DNA of 64,000 nt from Flavobacterium frigoris (GCF_900111075.1 NZ_FOFZ01000008.1:62001-126000), one strand, 5' to 3'; shown: positions 16,554 to 25,938, counted from the first letter of the stretch. The notes: generated by a model from the letters alone, not told the origin. Numbers and translations are program-made.

Positions 16554-18065
16554 TTATTGAACGGCCAGTAATGCATTAATATTTCCATAACCAAATTCTG
16601 GGTTTTTATTTGGATATAAACTTGCTGATTGACGCATTTTAGTCAAAACTTGGTCTTTATTCCAACTTGGATTTTTTGCCCAAACTAAAGCAGCAATTCC
16701 CGCCGTCGTCGCTGTTGCAACTGATGAACCACCCACATAATCAGATTGGTTGTCATAATAACTATCTACAGGAACTGTATTTCCAGAACCTGATCTTTGC
16801 ATAACTACAGTGAAATCAATTTTACTTCCTGTATGACAAACATCACATTTTTCATAGGTTGATCCTTCTTTTACACCTGTAACTGCAACAGTTTCTGACA
16901 TTGATGCAGGGAAAATTACTCCTACAAAAGTCGTAAAACTTGTTGATGTACCACCAGCACAAAATATTAATTTTCCTTTACTGTAGGCATATTTTATTCC
17001 ATCTTCAATTTTTCCCACAGAAAAAATATGTCCCATAGACATCGAAATAATTTTCACATCACTTCGATTACCTAAGGCAGTAAATGCATTCTTAACGCCG
17101 TTCTGCTCGTGATATCCTTCTAAAACTACATTAGACGCAGCACGATAAGTCACTAAGTTGGCATTATAGGCCACGCCAACAGGCAAACCATTATCATTTC
17201 TAGGAGCAGCAGCTACTGAAGCCATACTCGTACCATGACCACACAAATCACTTGTGCCATCTGTGGTTGTACTCCAAGGCCAAATAGAATCAACATAAAC
17301 ACCATATTTCTGAATGGTTCTTCCTGACGAATTTCCATCATTAAAACTAGAACCTAATAACGTTTGATTTGGCGAAACTCCTGTATCAACTATGGCTATA
17401 GTAACTCCTCTACCTGTACTATAACTCCATGCACTTGGAATATTATGTTTATAAAAAGTCCACGGTGCTTTTGAATTTGGCGTAATAAAAGTATAATCTG
17501 CAGTGCTTAATGTAGAAGCGTCATACCCACAACCTGAACCTGAACCTGAGGCCATTTTCTCTAACACTCTTTTACCTTCGAAATATTTGTAATCACCTGG
17601 TTCAATATATCGGATATATTTACTTTTCCTTAAAGCAATAATAGTTTCTTGTTTAGAAATAACAACATCTATTAAATTTAAATATTCATCGGATGAAATT
17701 AAAGTCTTGTCTAAATTTGTTCCTTCATATTTCATAATAATTGCGAGCAAATCATTTTGTATTTTCTCATTATCAGATAATTTTGCTCTTTCGATATCAT
17801 CTTTTGAATTTCCAAATCCTATAGTTACAATGTTTTGCCCTTGAGCTATTGCACTCCAAAGCAAATGACTTGATGACTCCTTCCAATTAAAAGACCCTTT
17901 TGTATTAATTGACTCATCAATTTTTGCATTAATTTCGAGTGCACTTAGAGGATCTTTTTGAGATGCCTCTATAACTATACTACCTTCCTTGATATTATCG
18001 TCTTTAGAACAAGAAGCAAAAAACATAATCGAAATAACCGAAATTCTTAATAAATTTTTTATCAT
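16554..18065 (-). CDS. S8 subtilisin-like serine peptidase lipoprotein
   Basis: A 503-residue exported lipoprotein protease: lipobox MFFASC with Cys19, a propeptide-like region to about residue 165, then the S8 catalytic domain. The triad is Asp227 (AIVDTGVS), His277 (GHGTSMAS) and Ser448 (GGSSVATA). SSVAT in place of the common TSMAA is a tolerated variant. The run of Ser-Gly and a Cys near residue 179 mark the pro/mature junction. No C-terminal secretion domain is visible, so lipid anchoring probably holds it at the envelope. It is transcribed alone. Confidence 0.92.
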   Translation of the reverse strand: MIKNLLRISVISIMFFASCSKDDNIKEGSIVIEASQKDPLSALEINAKIDESINTKGSFNWKESSSHLLWSAIAQGQNIVTIGFGNSKDDIERAKLSDNEKIQNDLLAIIMKYEGTNLDKTLISSDEYLNLIDVVISKQETIIALRKSKYIRYIEPGDYKYFEGKRVLEKMASGSGSGCGYDASTLSTADYTFITPNSKAPWTFYKHNIPSAWSYSTGRGVTIAIVDTGVSPNQTLLGSSFNDGNSSGRTIQKYGVYVDSIWPWSTTTDGTSDLCGHGTSMASVAAAPRNDNGLPVGVAYNANLVTYRAASNVVLEGYHEQNGVKNAFTALGNRSDVKIISMSMGHIFSVGKIEDGIKYAYSKGKLIFCAGGTSTSFTTFVGVIFPASMSETVAVTGVKEGSTYEKCDVCHTGSKIDFTVVMQRSGSGNTVPVDSYYDNQSDYVGGSSVATATTAGIAALVWAKNPSWNKDQVLTKMRQSASLYPNKNPEFGYGNINALLAVQ

Positions 18066-18179
18066 ATTGTTTGTTTTTTAATATTAATTAAACGAATATA
18101 ACAAAATCTAGATTAACAATGATAATTACTACAAATTAAGATCTACATTTAAACAGGTGATAATAGTTTTTAATAATTT

Positions 18180-18207
18180 TTTGTTGAATAAATAGTTTGT
18201 ACATTTG
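18180..18207 (+). promoter_or_regulatory. Promoter of smpB
   Basis: TTTG (18180-18183), 16 bases, TACATTTG (18200-18207): a near-consensus Bacteroidota promoter. The -7 box ends only 7 bases before the ATG at 18215, so the mRNA is expected to be nearly leaderless. Confidence 0.65.
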
Positions 18208-18214
18208 TACTTAT

Positions 18215-18667
18215 ATGCTAAAAACAATCAACATACTTAATAAAAGAGCCCGATACGATTATGAAATAATCGAGAAATTCACTGCGGGAATTGTTTTGGC
18301 GGGAACTGAAATCAAATCAATCCGTTTAGGAAAGGCTAATATCACTGAAAGTTTTTGCGAGTTTAGTGGTACCGAACTTTTTGCTATAAATACCTATATT
18401 GAAGAATATACTTTTGGAAATCAATTCAATCACAAAGCACGTAGCGAGCGAAAACTATTGTTAAACAAAAGAGAATTAAAAAGTTTAGCACGTAGTGTTC
18501 AAGCCAAAGGACTTACCATCGTCCCTTTAAAGTTATTTACTAACGAAAAAGGATTAGCAAAATTAGAAATAGGTCTTTGTCGAGGTAAAAAGACCTATGA
18601 TAAACGAGAATCACTAAAAGAACAAGATACTAAACGCGATTTAGCCCGAATTAAAAAAGAATTTTAA
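18215..18667 (+). CDS. smpB: SsrA-binding protein SmpB
   Basis: A 150-residue RNA-binding protein that partners tmRNA in rescuing stalled ribosomes. It covers the whole family length, with NKRARYDYEIIEKFTAGIVL, GTEIKSIRLGKANI, NHKARSERKLLLNKREL and the basic C-terminal tail KKTYDKRESLKEQDTKRDLA. The frame opens a little earlier at a TTG, but that triplet lies ahead of the -7 element, so the ATG at 18215 is chosen. The tmRNA gene itself was not seen in this window. Confidence 0.95.
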   Translation: MLKTINILNKRARYDYEIIEKFTAGIVLAGTEIKSIRLGKANITESFCEFSGTELFAINTYIEEYTFGNQFNHKARSERKLLLNKRELKSLARSVQAKGLTIVPLKLFTNEKGLAKLEIGLCRGKKTYDKRESLKEQDTKRDLARIKKEF

Positions 18668-18668
18668 T

Positions 18669-18696
18669 AAAAAAGGGAATTCATTTTCCTTTTTTT
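18669..18696 (+). terminator. Weak terminator behind smpB
   Basis: AAAAAAGG-g-AA pairs with TT-TT-CCTTTTTT with one bulged G; A-run and T-run on either side. Confidence 0.6.
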
Positions 18697-18750
18697 ATTA
18701 TGTAAAATGATGACTAAATTTGTCAAGACTACTTAACTCCTGACTTAAAA

Positions 18751-19800
18751 ATGAAGACACTACTCAAAAAAGCACGTGAGCTAAAAAACTTAAAAACAAG
18801 GGAAGTAGCTCAGCTTTTAGGCATCGATCAAGCATTAATTAGTAAATTCGAAAGCGGAAGCAGAAAACCAACCAAAGATCAAGTCACAAAATTAGCTAAA
18901 CTTCTAGAAATTGATTTGGAAACCATAATGGTTTCTTGGTTGAAAGAGAAAATTATACATGAAATTGGACAAGATGAATTTGCCTTAAAAGCATTGCGAG
19001 CAGCCGAGGAAGAAATTAAATTGAATAGCATCTTGCCTGTTAAAAAAGTTTCGACCCTTCTTCAAAAAATTTTAGATGAAATAGATTTTATTAAGTCAAA
19101 ACTGAAAACTTTTTCCCAAATTAAAACTAGTTCAATCACGCAAGCGTTAGAAGTGGAATATACCTTTTGTAGCAATTGGATGGAAGGAAATACACTTTCG
19201 CTAGAAGAAACCGATTTGGTTATTAATGAAGGTCAAACAATCTCCGGCAAAAGTATGCGTGAACATCTGGAGGCAATTAACCATCAGGAAGCAATTGAAT
19301 TTATCAAAAACAGGATTCAAAATAATGAAGCTCTTCTTGAAAAAGAAATCGTCTCCTTGCATTCTATTATTTTAAGGGGAATTTTACCAAAAGAAGCCGG
19401 TCAATATCGCGCTGTAGCTATTACGATAAAAGATAAAAGCTTTAATCCATGTGACCCCGCCGCTATTCCACAAGAAGTAGAAGCCCTTTTTAATTGGTAT
19501 GAAGGTAATAAAAATAAGATACATCCCATTATATTGGCAGCCACTGTAAAAGAACGTTTTCTAACTATTCATCCTTTTATCAATGGAAACGGGAAAGTAT
19601 CGCGACTGATTATGAATAGTATTCTCCTACAACATGGTTACCTAGTAGCAAGTATTAAAGCGGACAACGACAACCGAAATTTATATTACCAAGCACTAAA
19701 AGGAGCGATAACAAAAGAAAACAAAGACGATTTTATACTTTTTGTAGCTCAAATTGAAAAACAAAGTCTAGAACATTATATAGAAACTGTTAGTCAATAA
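18751..19800 (+). CDS. Fic-family protein with N-terminal XRE HTH domain
   Basis: A 349-residue protein. Residues 4-60 form a helix-turn-helix of the XRE type (TREVAQLLGIDQALISKFESG). The rest is a Fic domain of the kind that transfers AMP or related groups to proteins. The Fic motif is HPFINGNGKVSR (His274-Arg285). It has Asn where Asp/Glu is usual and Lys282 where Arg is usual, so activity is uncertain. The self-inhibitory motif SxxxE(G/N) is present upstream as S141-N-W-M-E-G-N. Such XRE-Fic proteins may regulate their own gene. It stands alone after smpB and is followed by a hairpin terminator. Confidence 0.88.
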   Translation: MKTLLKKARELKNLKTREVAQLLGIDQALISKFESGSRKPTKDQVTKLAKLLEIDLETIMVSWLKEKIIHEIGQDEFALKALRAAEEEIKLNSILPVKKVSTLLQKILDEIDFIKSKLKTFSQIKTSSITQALEVEYTFCSNWMEGNTLSLEETDLVINEGQTISGKSMREHLEAINHQEAIEFIKNRIQNNEALLEKEIVSLHSIILRGILPKEAGQYRAVAITIKDKSFNPCDPAAIPQEVEALFNWYEGNKNKIHPIILAATVKERFLTIHPFINGNGKVSRLIMNSILLQHGYLVASIKADNDNRNLYYQALKGAITKENKDDFILFVAQIEKQSLEHYIETVSQ

Positions 19801-19823
19801 AAGCCTCTTTAAAAGAGGCTTTT
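19799..19823. terminator. Bidirectional terminator between Fic gene and pcm
   Basis: AGCCTCTTT (19802-19810) pairs with AAAGAGGCT (19812-19820), framed by A-run and T-run. It overlaps the Fic stop codon and lies next to the pcm stop. Confidence 0.85.
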
Positions 19824-19825
19824 AT

Positions 19826-20467
19826 TTAATTTTTATCTTCTAATAAAGGAACGAATTTAAATTCTCCCAGTTCATGTTTCTCGAATTGCGTTTCATTTAC
19901 TCTTATCAACAAAGTCATAATTTGCACTTCATCCCCTAACGGAATCACAAGCCTACCTCCTATTTTTAATTGCGCCATCAACGGTTGTGGTATAAATGGT
20001 GCACCCGCAGTAACAATAATACTGTCAAAAGGAGCATAACTCGGTAATCCTTTATAACCATCTCCAAAAGAAAGATGTTTTGGACGAATCCCTAATTTTG
20101 GTAACAAAGCCGAGGTTTGTTTAAATAATTCATTTTGTCGCTCCACACTGTATACCTTCGCTCCCATCAGGCATAAAACCGCTGTTTGATATCCTGATCC
20201 TGTTCCAATTTCCAAAACTTTATGCTCTTTTTTAATTTCTAATAATTGGGACTGAAAGGCTACGGTGTACGGTTGCGAGATTGTTTGACCGGCAGCAATA
20301 GGAAAAGCTTTATCCTGATAGGCATAATCTTCAAAACTAGAATTTAAAAATAAGTGTCGGGGTATCTTTTTTATCGCATCCAAAACAGTTAGATCGGTAA
20401 TCCCTTTTTGTTGTAAAACGCTTACTAATTGATTCCGAAGTCCTTGATGTTTGGCTGTGTCTTTCAA
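19826..20467 (-). CDS. pcm: Protein-L-isoaspartate O-methyltransferase
   Basis: A 213-residue cytoplasmic SAM-dependent methyltransferase that starts repair of isoaspartyl residues in aged proteins. IPRHLFLN, the PCMT motif AGQTISQPYTVAF, the SAM-binding loop VLEIGTGSGYQTAVL, and later IIVTAGAPFIPQPL and GGRLVIPLG are all in order and cover the family length. The ATG at 20467 is the only suitable start. It is divergent from the oxidoreductase gene at 20611. Confidence 0.95.
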   Translation of the reverse strand: MKDTAKHQGLRNQLVSVLQQKGITDLTVLDAIKKIPRHLFLNSSFEDYAYQDKAFPIAAGQTISQPYTVAFQSQLLEIKKEHKVLEIGTGSGYQTAVLCLMGAKVYSVERQNELFKQTSALLPKLGIRPKHLSFGDGYKGLPSYAPFDSIIVTAGAPFIPQPLMAQLKIGGRLVIPLGDEVQIMTLLIRVNETQFEKHELGEFKFVPLLEDKN

Positions 20468-20586
20468 AGTTTTTTATTTTATTTTGGTAAAAATAGAAAA
20501 CAAATTCTAATTATAATTAACAAATTATAATTTTTAAATCCCCAAATAATTGTCGTTTATCCTTAACGGATTAATCATTTTATTCC

Positions 20587-20594
20587 TATTTTTG
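20587..20594 (+). promoter_or_regulatory. -7 promoter element of the oxidoreductase run
   Basis: TATTTTTG, 16 bases before the ATG at 20611. Probably the main promoter of the plus-strand run that follows. No good -33 box. Confidence 0.55.
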
Positions 20595-20610
20595 TGGAAA
20601 CAACATCATT

Positions 20611-21576
20611 ATGCTGAAAATTGGAGTATTAGGCGCTGGTCACCTAGGAAAAATACATTTACGTTTATTACAACAGTCTGAAAAATATGAATTAGTTGGG
20701 TTTTATGACCCAAATCAAGAGAATGCTGAGAAAATTTCTAAAGAATTTGGATACAAACATTTTAGTACAATTGCTACTCTTATTCATGCAGTTGATGTAA
20801 TTGACATTGTAACCCCAACACTTTCTCATTATAAATGTGCGAAAGTTGCCATCAAATCAGGCAAACACGTTTTTATTGAAAAACCCATTTCAAACACGAT
20901 TGAAGAAGCGGAAGAAATCATTGCTTTGGCCAATGAGTACAATGTGAAGGGACAAGTGGGACATGTAGAACGATTCAATCCTGCATTTATTGCAACTAAA
21001 AACATGATTGAAAATCCCATGTTTATCGAAACCCATCGTTTGGCCGAATTTAATCCTCGCGGTACAGATGTTCCTGTAGTTTTAGATTTAATGATACATG
21101 ACATTGATGTAATTTTAAGTGTAATAAAATCTAAAGTTAAAAACATAAGTGCCAGTGGTGTATCTGTAATTAGTGACACTCCAGATATTGCAAATGCCCG
21201 AATCGAATTTGAAAATGGCTGTGTTGCTAATTTGACTGCCAGTAGAATTTCAATGAAAAATATGCGAAAAACCCGCTTCTTTCAAAAAGATGCATACATA
21301 TCAGTTGATTTCTTGGAGAAAAAATGTGAAGTCGTAAAAATGAAAGATGCTCCGGAAACTCCTGGCGATTTTGATATGATTTTGCAAAATGCGGAAGGCG
21401 TAAAAAAGCAAATTTATTTCTCAAATCCAGAAGTGGAGCAAAATAACGCTATTTTGGAGGAACTAGAAACATTTGCAGATGCGATCAATACAAATTCAAC
21501 TCCTGTTGTGACTTTAGAACAAGCTACGGAAGCATTAAGAGTTGCTTATCAAATTATCGATTGTTTTAAAAAATAG
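20611..21576 (+). CDS. Gfo/Idh/MocA-family oxidoreductase
   Basis: A 321-residue NAD(P)-dependent dehydrogenase. The N-terminal Rossmann motif GVLGAGHLGKIHLRLL, the family signature GKHVFIEKP (about residues 88-96) and GHVERFNPAF are clear. The second half is the GFO_IDH_MocA C-terminal domain with VVLDLMIHDIDVILS. Members oxidise sugars, inositol or amino sugars, and the substrate cannot be read from sequence. It heads a plus-strand run and is 58 bases upstream of a 3-hydroxyacyl-CoA dehydrogenase gene. Confidence 0.92.
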   Translation: MLKIGVLGAGHLGKIHLRLLQQSEKYELVGFYDPNQENAEKISKEFGYKHFSTIATLIHAVDVIDIVTPTLSHYKCAKVAIKSGKHVFIEKPISNTIEEAEEIIALANEYNVKGQVGHVERFNPAFIATKNMIENPMFIETHRLAEFNPRGTDVPVVLDLMIHDIDVILSVIKSKVKNISASGVSVISDTPDIANARIEFENGCVANLTASRISMKNMRKTRFFQKDAYISVDFLEKKCEVVKMKDAPETPGDFDMILQNAEGVKKQIYFSNPEVEQNNAILEELETFADAINTNSTPVVTLEQATEALRVAYQIIDCFKK

Positions 21577-21634
21577 AACAACATTTCGAATTTAAAAGTT
21601 AAACGAGAAAACTTTAGAATTAAATAAACAATAA

Positions 21635-22522
21635 ATGAAAATAATAGCAGTAATCGGAGCAGGAACAATGGGTAATGGAATAGCCCATACATTTGCTCAA
21701 AGTGGTTTTACAGTAAAATTAATTGATGTTTCTGAAAAATCTTTAGATAAAGGAATGGCAACAATTGCCGCTAATTTAGATAGAATGATTTCAAAAGGAG
21801 TCATTACCGCAGAAGATAAAGCAAAAACAATAACAAACATAATTACCTATACTGATATCAAAGACGGAGTTGTAGGTGTTGATTTGGTGGTAGAAGCAGC
21901 AACCGAAAATGTAGATTTGAAACTTAATATTTTCAAGCAATTAAACGAGGCTTGTTCACCAGACACAATATTAGCTACTAATACATCTTCGATTTCTATT
22001 ACTCAAATTGGAGCTGTCGTTTCTCATCCAGAAAGAGTTATCGGGATGCACTTTATGAATCCGGTGCCTATCATGAAATTAGTCGAAATCATTCGTGGGT
22101 ACAACACAAGTGATGAAGTAACTAAAACAATTATGACTTTATCAGAAAAACTAGGAAAGACACCAGTTGAAGTAAATGATTATCCTGGTTTTGTTGCTAA
22201 TAGAATTTTGATGCCAATGATCAATGAAGCTATCGAAACTTTGTACAATAAAGTAGCGGGTGTGTATGAAATTGATACCGTTATGAAGCTCGGAATGGGT
22301 CACCCTATGGGACCATTGCAATTAGCAGATTTCATCGGACTTGATGTATGTTTAGCAATTCTAAACGTGATGTATGACGGTTTCAAAAACCCAAAATATG
22401 CTCCTTGCCCACTATTAGTGAATATGGTTCGCGCCGGAAAATTAGGAGTGAAATCTGGAGAAGGATTTTACGATTACTCAGAAAGCAAAAAAGCAGAGAA
22501 AATCTCTAAACAATTCGTATAA
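21635..22522 (+). CDS. hbd: 3-hydroxybutyryl-CoA dehydrogenase
   Basis: A 295-residue NAD(P)-dependent 3-hydroxyacyl-CoA dehydrogenase. IAVIGAGTMGNGIAHTFAQ is the nucleotide-binding loop, ATNTSSISIT and GMHFMNPVPIMKLVEII carry the catalytic His, and NDYPGFVANRILMPMINEA and GHPMGPLQLADFIGLD form the helical domain. The length fits single-domain short-chain enzymes (Hbd/PaaH-like) acting on acetoacetyl-CoA or hydroxybutyryl-CoA rather than the large FadB fusion. Confidence 0.92.
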   Translation: MKIIAVIGAGTMGNGIAHTFAQSGFTVKLIDVSEKSLDKGMATIAANLDRMISKGVITAEDKAKTITNIITYTDIKDGVVGVDLVVEAATENVDLKLNIFKQLNEACSPDTILATNTSSISITQIGAVVSHPERVIGMHFMNPVPIMKLVEIIRGYNTSDEVTKTIMTLSEKLGKTPVEVNDYPGFVANRILMPMINEAIETLYNKVAGVYEIDTVMKLGMGHPMGPLQLADFIGLDVCLAILNVMYDGFKNPKYAPCPLLVNMVRAGKLGVKSGEGFYDYSESKKAEKISKQFV

Positions 22523-22584
22523 AGTCAAAGTTAGCAGTCGCAATTTCTACTGAATTTTGAGACTGCAACTTAACACTATAAATA

Positions 22585-23805
22585 ATGGCTAAAATAATTC
22601 CTTTTAAAGCGGTACGCCCTACACGTGATAAAGTTTGCCTTGTAAGCTGTCGTTCTTACGAAGAATACGTCACTGCTGAATTAGCCGCGCAATTGGATTT
22701 TAATCCCCTTTCATTTCTTCATGTTTTAAAACCGGCTTATACGAATCAGGAGACAGTATCCTTTGAAAAAAGATACCGCCAAGTAAATCAAAAGTATCAG
22801 GATTTCAAGACAGAAAAGATTTTAGTACAAGACAAAAATCCAGCTATTTACATTCATAAAATAATAACTAATAAACATTCTTTTACAGGTATTATTGTTG
22901 GAACTAGCATCGATGACTATCGCAATAATAGCATTAAAAAGCACGAGGAAACTATTGCTTTTAGAGTACAATTGCTTAAAGATTACATGAAATTTTCAGA
23001 GTTCAATTCGGAGCCCGTTTTAATGACCTATCCCGATAATAAAACGCTAGAAAATTGGATTTTTAACAGAACTCAAAAATTAGCTGATTTTGAATTTTCC
23101 AGCACTAAAAAAGAAATTAATTATTTATGGAAAATTGATGACGCATTAGAGATCAATTGGATTCAGAATATTTTTAAAAAAATAACTACGCTGTATATCG
23201 CTGATGGCCACCACCGTTCAGCAGCTGCGGCATTATTGTCGGAAGAAAATAAGAACTCGGAGAATACTGCTAAAGACTATTTACTGAGTTATTTAATTTC
23301 TGAAAACAATGTTAAGGTATACGAATTTAATCGATTAGTAAAAGACTTAAATGGTTTTGAAAAAGAGGCTTTTATCACAGAACTAGATAAGAATTTTATC
23401 ATTGAAAATCTAAAGCAACAACCATTTCAACCTACTGAGAAGCAACAATTTGGGATGTATCTTGATAATGAATTCTATAGTTTAATAGTAAGAAAGGAAA
23501 AATTTGTTTTCAAAACAGCTTTAGAAAGTCTAGATACGCAAATTTTATACGAAACAATACTTTTACCGCTTTTGGCGATAAAGGATTTACGCGATGATGA
23601 ACGGATAGAATACGTTTCTGGAAAGCAATCCATTCTGGAATTAAAAAAAATTATAGATGAAGGAGAATTCGAAGTAGGATTTATTCTTTTTCCGTCCAAT
23701 ATTAATGAGATTAAAGCTTTGGCAGATGCGGATTTAATTATGCCTCCAAAAAGCACCTATATCGAACCAAAGTTTAGAAGCGGAATAGTCATCTATGAAC
23801 TTTAA
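22585..23805 (+). CDS. DUF1015 family protein
   Basis: A 406-residue soluble protein of the DUF1015 family. It is recognised by the N-terminal IIPFKAVRPTRDKVCLV and the central signature YIADGHHRSAAA (about residue 206), with RDDERIEYVSG and FILFPSNINEIKALADADLIMPPKST near the end. The last block resembles a conserved PPKST tail of the family. Function is unknown; the ADGHHR motif suggests a catalytic or nucleotide-binding site. It lies in a tight plus-strand run between a dehydrogenase and the YggS gene. Confidence 0.9.
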   Translation: MAKIIPFKAVRPTRDKVCLVSCRSYEEYVTAELAAQLDFNPLSFLHVLKPAYTNQETVSFEKRYRQVNQKYQDFKTEKILVQDKNPAIYIHKIITNKHSFTGIIVGTSIDDYRNNSIKKHEETIAFRVQLLKDYMKFSEFNSEPVLMTYPDNKTLENWIFNRTQKLADFEFSSTKKEINYLWKIDDALEINWIQNIFKKITTLYIADGHHRSAAAALLSEENKNSENTAKDYLLSYLISENNVKVYEFNRLVKDLNGFEKEAFITELDKNFIIENLKQQPFQPTEKQQFGMYLDNEFYSLIVRKEKFVFKTALESLDTQILYETILLPLLAIKDLRDDERIEYVSGKQSILELKKIIDEGEFEVGFILFPSNINEIKALADADLIMPPKSTYIEPKFRSGIVIYEL

Positions 23806-23842
23806 GTTCTATTGAAAAAATCTATAAATTAAAAATAACATA

Positions 23843-24505
23843 ATGTCAATAACTGAAAATTTACTTTCTATAAAAAATACTTTACCGGAACATGTAACGC
23901 TAGTTGCTGTTTCCAAGACTAAACCTATTCCAGATTTGATGGAAGCCTATGATGCAGGTCAACGCATTTTTGGTGAAAACAAAATTCAGGAAATGGCCGA
24001 GAAATGGGAGGCCATGCCGAAAGATATTCATTGGCATATGATTGGTCACGTTCAGACAAATAAGGTAAAATTTATGGCTCCATTCGTTAGCTTGATACAT
24101 GGTGTGGACAGTTTTAAGTTACTGAAGGAAGTCAATAAGCAGGCTTTAAAAAATAACCGAGTTATTGATTGCTTATTACAAATGCACATTGCTGAGGAGG
24201 AAACCAAATTTGGTCTTGACAATGAAGAACTAAATTCCCTCCTAGCTTCAAGGGAGTTTAAGGAAATGAAAAACATACGAATTACCGGATTAATGGGAAT
24301 GGCGACATTTACCGATAATAAAGAGCAAGTCAAAAAAGAATTCATGCATTTGAAATCAATTTTTGATAAATTGGAATCAAAGCAAACTGACAACTGCCAA
24401 ATGACTACGTTGTCAATGGGAATGTCAGGAGACTATAAACTGGCCATCGATTGTGGAAGCACGATGGTTCGAATAGGAAGTAGTATCTTTGGAGGAAGAA
24501 ATTGA
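23843..24505 (+). CDS. YggS-family pyridoxal phosphate homeostasis protein
   Basis: A 220-residue PLP-binding protein (PLPBP). LVAVSKTKP carries the PLP lysine (Lys25), and FGENKIQEM, HMIGHVQTNKVK, GLMGMATF, LSMGMSGDYKLAI and GSTMVRIGSSIFGGR are in the family order. It has no known enzymatic activity; it keeps free PLP in balance and its loss disturbs amino acid metabolism in other bacteria. It follows the DUF1015 gene by 37 bases. Confidence 0.95.
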   Translation: MSITENLLSIKNTLPEHVTLVAVSKTKPIPDLMEAYDAGQRIFGENKIQEMAEKWEAMPKDIHWHMIGHVQTNKVKFMAPFVSLIHGVDSFKLLKEVNKQALKNNRVIDCLLQMHIAEEETKFGLDNEELNSLLASREFKEMKNIRITGLMGMATFTDNKEQVKKEFMHLKSIFDKLESKQTDNCQMTTLSMGMSGDYKLAIDCGSTMVRIGSSIFGGRN

Positions 24506-24576
24506 TTTTTTGATTTCACATTTCAAAATAGCTACTAAAAAACTGATTACTAAAAACTGAACACTGAATACTTATT

Positions 24577-25938
24577 TTGTACGCAATACTAGACATAGAA
24601 ACCACAGGAGGACAATTCAATGAAGAAGGAATTACCGAAATCGCCATTTACAAATTTGATGGTCATGAAATCGTAGATCAATTCATCAGTTTAGTCAATC
24701 CTGAAATTCCAATTCAGCCTTTTGTAGTAAAACTGACGGGTATCAATAATGCCATGTTGCAATCAGCTCCCAAGTTTTTTGAAGTGGCAAAACGCATTAT
24801 CGAAATGACAAATGATTGCGTACTTGTAGCACACAATGCCGATTTTGACTACCGAATTCTACAAACAGAATTTCGCCGCCTTGGCTACGATTTTAATACA
24901 AAGACACTTTGCACAGTAGAGTTGTCTAAAAAATTAATGCCAGAACAACTTTCACACAGTTTAGGAAAGCTTGTTAGAGCGTTAGGAATTCCAATGGCTG
25001 ACAGACATCGTGCCAGTGGTGATGCTTTGGCAACAGTCAAATTATTCAAAATGTTACTGGATAAAGATTTAGAAAAAACTATTATCACAGATCTCATTAA
25101 AGCGGCAGTTCAAAAAGGAATTGCTCCAAACTTACTTGAAATCGTTGAAAGTGTACCGTCAAGAACAGGTGTCTATTATATTCACAACAAGGATGGTAAA
25201 ATTATATTTATTGGAAAAAGTAAGAACATTAAAAAAAGAGTAAACCAGCATTTTACTGGAATAACGAGAAGTGCCAAAAAAATTCAAGCCGAAGTGTTTA
25301 CGGTAACTTTTGAAGAAACTGGCAGTGAATTAATAGCCCTTCTAAAGGAAACAGAAGAAATAAAAATCAACAGGCCTATTTACAACAGGATGTCAAAAAA
25401 GAGCAATTATTCGTGGTCTATCTATGCTGAGAAAGATACTAACGGATACTTAAACTTGAAGCTTGAAAAGGCCGACGGTAGAAAGAAAGAAATCCTTTCT
25501 TATATCAATATACAAGAAGGTAAACATGCCTTGTCCCTAATAACATCAGACTTCAAGTTATGCCAGAAGTTAACGGGTTTATATACTTCTAAAACTTGTT
25601 GTTACCAACAAACCATTAATGAATGCGACGGAGCTTGCATAGGCACTATTCCTGCCGTCGAGTATAATGAAAGAGTAGCTAATTTCATCGCGCAAAGCTC
25701 TTTTGAAAACAAAAGTATGGTAATCATTGAGAAAGGAAGAACGATCAATGAACGCAGTGCTGTGTTAGTTGAAAATGGAGTTTACAAAGGGTATACTTTC
25801 TATGATTTAAATTATCAGATTACGAAAATCGAAATCCTGAAAAACATCATTATTCCAATGCAAAATAATCGTGATACCCGTAATATCATTCAGGGACATA
25901 TTAGAAAAAACAAAGGATTCAAAATCATAAATTTCTAA
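24577..25938 (+). CDS. DEDDh exonuclease fused to a GIY-YIG nuclease domain
   Basis: A 453-residue two-nuclease protein. Residues 1-165 form a DnaQ-type 3'-5' exonuclease with Asp6, Glu8 (LDIETTG), Asp91 (HNADFDY), His144 and Asp149 (HRASGDA). Residues 196-275 form a UvrC-like GIY-YIG domain (GVYYIHN, IIFIGKSKNIKKRV, Glu in SELIALLKETEEIK). The C-terminal 180 residues contain TCCYQQTINECDGACIG, reminiscent of the UvrC cysteine motif. Such fusions occur in Bacteroidota and probably act in DNA repair. There is no ATG; an upstream in-frame TGA at 24565 leaves the TTG at 24577 as the start. Confidence 0.88.
   Translation: MYAILDIETTGGQFNEEGITEIAIYKFDGHEIVDQFISLVNPEIPIQPFVVKLTGINNAMLQSAPKFFEVAKRIIEMTNDCVLVAHNADFDYRILQTEFRRLGYDFNTKTLCTVELSKKLMPEQLSHSLGKLVRALGIPMADRHRASGDALATVKLFKMLLDKDLEKTIITDLIKAAVQKGIAPNLLEIVESVPSRTGVYYIHNKDGKIIFIGKSKNIKKRVNQHFTGITRSAKKIQAEVFTVTFEETGSELIALLKETEEIKINRPIYNRMSKKSNYSWSIYAEKDTNGYLNLKLEKADGRKKEILSYINIQEGKHALSLITSDFKLCQKLTGLYTSKTCCYQQTINECDGACIGTIPAVEYNERVANFIAQSSFENKSMVIIEKGRTINERSAVLVENGVYKGYTFYDLNYQITKIEILKNIIIPMQNNRDTRNIIQGHIRKNKGFKIINF

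Noticed and set aside
24052-24393. Minus-strand open frame inside the YggS gene
   Set aside because: The opposite strand is a complete conserved protein; this is an antisense shadow.
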